Source: CAVOJV01 sp963696325
GTDB taxonomy: Bacteria > Pseudomonadota > Gammaproteobacteria > Competibacterales > Competibacteraceae
Length of the DNA stretch: 7,422 bases
Reading direction: 5' to 3'
Assembly: GCA_963696325.1 (NCBI GenBank)
Contig: CAVOJV010000012.1
Span: 1-7,422, forward strand
Shown: piece by piece, positions 6,273-7,422 of the stretch
How positions within the stretch are numbered: position 1 is the first letter of the stretch
Layout of the letters: each line of letters opens with the position of its first letter
Notes under the pieces: generated by a model
What the model saw: the letters and a program-made list of their open reading frames with translations, nothing else
What the model was told of the DNA's origin: nothing
Databases searched by the model: none
Translations under genes and position numbers: made by a program

Positions 6273-6410
6273 TTAGAAATTTTTTAAAAATAACATCTTA
6301 TATTTGGTAGGCTGAGGGCATCCGAAGCAGTCGAAGTAGCAACCGCGACAGCGCCGTTTCAGGAGCGGGCAAACCCTCGCTGGACGCACACGCTTGATGC
6401 CCTGCACCAT
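6273..6410 (-). CDS. Cysteine-rich 45-residue small protein after nifZ, unassigned
   Basis: I do not recognise this gene. A 45-codon frame starts with ATG at 6410, one base after the nifZ stop (TGA-A-ATG), and ends at TAA 6275-6273. Its five cysteines, at residues 14, 21, 24, 28 and 31, form C-x6-C-x2-C-x3-C-x2-C, resembling the knuckles of zinc- or Fe-S-binding peptides. The N-terminal half is very basic (IKRVRPARVCPLLKRRCRGC). A G-rich run lies about 13 bp upstream as a possible ribosome site. G/C-rich third positions persist until about residue 35; the last codons fall in an A/T-rich block, so the C-terminus may be truncated or replaced. The position is that of nifM in Azotobacter-type clusters, but there is no resemblance to NifM. 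It could be a genuine nif-linked metal-binding peptide, the stub of a longer gene, or a chance frame. Confidence 0.5.
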   Translation of the reverse strand: MVQGIKRVRPARVCPLLKRRCRGCYFDCFGCPQPTKYKMLFLKNF

Positions 6411-6411
6411 T

Positions 6412-6864
6412 TCAATCAACCGGTCCCCCCGCAATATCCAGCGCAGTTTCTGGCACTCGCAGGATACGGTTTGGGAAGCGGATGTGATACTGAACCCCGC
6501 CGGGTATATCACGGAGCACCGTATGCACGTCGCCTTCGCTGCCCGCCGCCACTACCGTTGTACCGCGAATAGCCAGGGACAAGCGGGTGACCACTTTATC
6601 GCGCACCCCGAAGCGACTGTATACCCAGGGTTGATCCGCCGCAATCAGTTCCTGCTCCCGGCAGCCGACCAGACGGTTTCCGTCGTCGATAAAATGCACG
6701 GCGTAAATGATCTGGTCTTGCAGGAAGGTACCGACCTGGCTGACAAAGCCCATGCTGCCGCACTTGATCAGCAGCGCTCCCCTCACTGCCCCAGGATAGG
6801 TCCCATCGTTGCGAATGTTACGGATCACCCTGACCTGATCGCCACAGGCAAAGCGCGGCAGCAT
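6412..6864 (-). CDS. nifZ: Nitrogenase maturation protein NifZ
   Basis: NifZ takes part in maturation of the MoFe protein, helping form the second P-cluster of the NifDK tetramer in Azotobacter. The 150-residue product begins MLPRFACGDQVRVIRNIRND, with the family block GTYPG at 21-25 and GSMGFVSQVGTFLQDQIIY at 36-54. A second, weaker copy of the same fold follows (FGVRDKVVTRL... to LRVPETALDI, about 85-144), the two-domain architecture usual for NifZ. The start at 6864 is chosen over an in-frame ATG at 6921, which would overlap nifW; it is preceded by AGGGTGA about 6 bp upstream, and that ribosome site overlaps the nifW stop. The gap to nifW is 10 bp, so the two are almost certainly cotranscribed and coupled. 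The nifZ stop is followed after one base by the cysteine-rich ORF. Confidence 0.92.
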   Translation of the reverse strand: MLPRFACGDQVRVIRNIRNDGTYPGAVRGALLIKCGSMGFVSQVGTFLQDQIIYAVHFIDDGNRLVGCREQELIAADQPWVYSRFGVRDKVVTRLSLAIRGTTVVAAGSEGDVHTVLRDIPGGVQYHIRFPNRILRVPETALDIAGGPVD

Positions 6865-6874
6865 CGCAGTCACC

Positions 6875-7198
6875 CTATTTGAAGGCTTCGTCCAAGGGCA
6901 GGAAACTCTGGTGCGGATCATTCCTGTGGAAAATTTTGAATACCTTCTCCGTCAGGGCGTCCGACTCCACAAAATCCTGGTAAGCGCGATGCAGAAGTCG
7001 GGCGTATTCGACCCGCTTGCCGACTTCGTCCTGCGGCATCGCATCCCCCATCTGATGCAGGTAATCGTGAAACCGTTGCAAAATGTGCAGCCGGTTCACC
7101 TGCACCACGGTCGAGTCGAACGCAATTGCGAAGTAGTTCAAAAACTCTTCCGCCGTTTCCAATTCCGCCAACTCTTCAAGCAGCGTCGCTTCACTCAT
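6875..7198 (-). CDS. nifW: Nitrogenase-stabilizing/protective protein NifW
   Basis: NifW associates with the MoFe protein and is needed for full nitrogenase activity, with a proposed protective role against oxygen damage; the mechanism is not settled. The 107-residue, acidic, helical product is of usual length. Family-typical stretches are LEELAELETAEEFLNYFAI (8-26), VVQVNRLHILQRFHDYL (35-51), ARLLHRAYQDFV (69-80) and TEKVFKIF (87-94 approx.). The ATG at 7198 is supported by GGAG about 7 bp upstream. It begins 3 bp after the stop of the truncated cysE/nifP stub and ends 10 bp before nifZ, fitting one nifV-(nifP)-nifW-nifZ transcript in the Azotobacter order. No anomaly in the frame. Confidence 0.92.
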   Translation of the reverse strand: MSEATLLEELAELETAEEFLNYFAIAFDSTVVQVNRLHILQRFHDYLHQMGDAMPQDEVGKRVEYARLLHRAYQDFVESDALTEKVFKIFHRNDPHQSFLPLDEAFK

Positions 7199-7201
7199 TA
7201 T

Positions 7202-7357
7202 TCACTCCACAAGAATTATTTCGGCAAAAAAATTTATTGTAACCACTTCAAACCGGCTGCGAGCGGCGGGATCGCTTTGAAACCTACACGCGATATCCTC
7301 CCGCCATTTCGCCGGCAGTCCGATATTGCCAGGCAACGGCCGCACGTCAGCCGTCAT
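7202..7357 (-). pseudogene. nifP: Truncated cysE/nifP (serine acetyltransferase) remnant, 51 codons
   Basis: A 51-residue frame starts with an ATG that overlaps the nifV stop by four bases (ATGA, 7357-7354) and ends 3 bp before nifW. Residues 16-40 (AKWREDIACRFQSDPAARSRFEVVT) clearly resemble the N-terminal helix of CysE; the intact cysE in this window has EDIYCVFDRDPAARNIFEILT at the same place. After Thr40 the match stops, and an unrelated A/T-rich tail (INFFAEIILVE) leads to TGA. All catalytic hexapeptide repeats are missing, so it cannot be an acetyltransferase. In Azotobacter-type clusters, nifP (a cysE copy) lies exactly between nifV and nifW, which supports the identification. Start and stop spacing still couple translation from nifV to nifW, so the stub may survive as a translational bridge. 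The other frames of the tail do not restore CysE sequence. Confidence 0.7.
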
Positions 7358-7422
7358 AAGACTTCCTCGGGCAAGTTCAGTTGCCAGTAAATGCGTTTGA
7401 GATCGCGCACCCCGGGAGAACG
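7354..7422 (-). CDS. nifV: Homocitrate synthase NifV, C-terminal end only
   Basis: NifV condenses acetyl-CoA with 2-oxoglutarate to homocitrate, the organic ligand of FeMo-co. Only the last 22 codons and the TGA stop (7356-7354) are inside the window, with the rest beyond the right edge. The visible peptide RSPGVRDLKRIYWQLN resembles the C-terminal KRSP-x-ELQDFYRQL type ending of NifV proteins, as I remember it from Azotobacter. The position upstream of a cysE/nifP-like frame, nifW and nifZ is the standard one for nifV. The stop overlaps the ATG of the nifP remnant. Because so little sequence is visible, the call rests equally on the short match and on gene order. Confidence 0.6.
   Translation of the reverse strand, partial: RSPGVRDLKRIYWQLNLPEEVL

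Noticed and set aside
6273..6410. Cysteine-rich ORF as NifM or a bacterial ferredoxin
   Set aside because: Far too short and basic for the NifM prolyl isomerase, and its cysteine spacing lacks the C-x2-C-x2-C-x3-C-P ferredoxin motif.
7205..7260. Sigma-54/NifA promoter upstream of nifW
   Set aside because: No GG-N10-GC element of the TGGCAC-N5-TTGC type was found in this A/T-rich stretch; the tight gene junctions also favour read-through from nifV.

Overview
The window looks like a chromosomal segment from a diazotrophic gammaproteobacterium or a close relative such as the Acidithiobacillia. The divergent suhB/trmJ pair followed by an isc-type iron-sulfur locus is a typical gammaproteobacterial arrangement. 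Recognisable NifV, NifW and NifZ products show that the organism carries, or carried, a nitrogen-fixation cluster. Genus is not determined; only protein-family recognition was available. No tRNA, rRNA, CRISPR array, insertion sequence or phage gene was seen.

Layout. Positions 1-700 (minus) hold most of suhB, cut by the left edge. From 769 four or five plus-strand genes follow: trmJ (tRNA 2'-O-methylation), cysE (serine acetyltransferase), iscS (cysteine desulfurase), an iscU-like gene and iscA. A 137-bp convergent spacer (4440-4576) with two imperfect hairpins separates these from the minus-strand half. That half reads, in transcription order from the right edge: the 3' end of nifV, a 51-codon remnant of a cysE/nifP gene, nifW, nifZ, a 45-codon cysteine-rich ORF, an A/T-rich promoter-like spacer, and pckA (ATP-dependent PEP carboxykinase). 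No gene-free stretch exceeds 300 bases.

How the genes fit. CysE makes O-acetylserine for cysteine, IscS takes sulfur from cysteine, and IscU/IscA normally build and carry Fe-S clusters, which nitrogenase needs in quantity. NifV makes homocitrate for FeMo-co, and NifW and NifZ help mature or protect the MoFe protein. nifV-nifP-nifW-nifZ is the Azotobacter-type order, but here the nif-linked cysE survives only as an N-terminal stub, while an intact cysE sits in front of iscS on the other side of pckA.

The most unusual signal is the IscU-like protein. It aligns without gaps to E. coli IscU numbering and is well conserved overall, yet it lacks Cys37 (Leu), Cys63 (Gly) and His105 (Pro), keeping only Asp39 and Cys106. 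The HscA-recognition motif is also altered (LPAEK instead of LPPVK), and iscR, hscB, hscA and fdx are all missing from this locus. IscS and IscA keep every catalytic or ligand residue. This suggests a repurposed, non-scaffold IscU paralogue beside a nif cluster. A second point of interest is the unassigned cysteine-rich small ORF immediately after nifZ.
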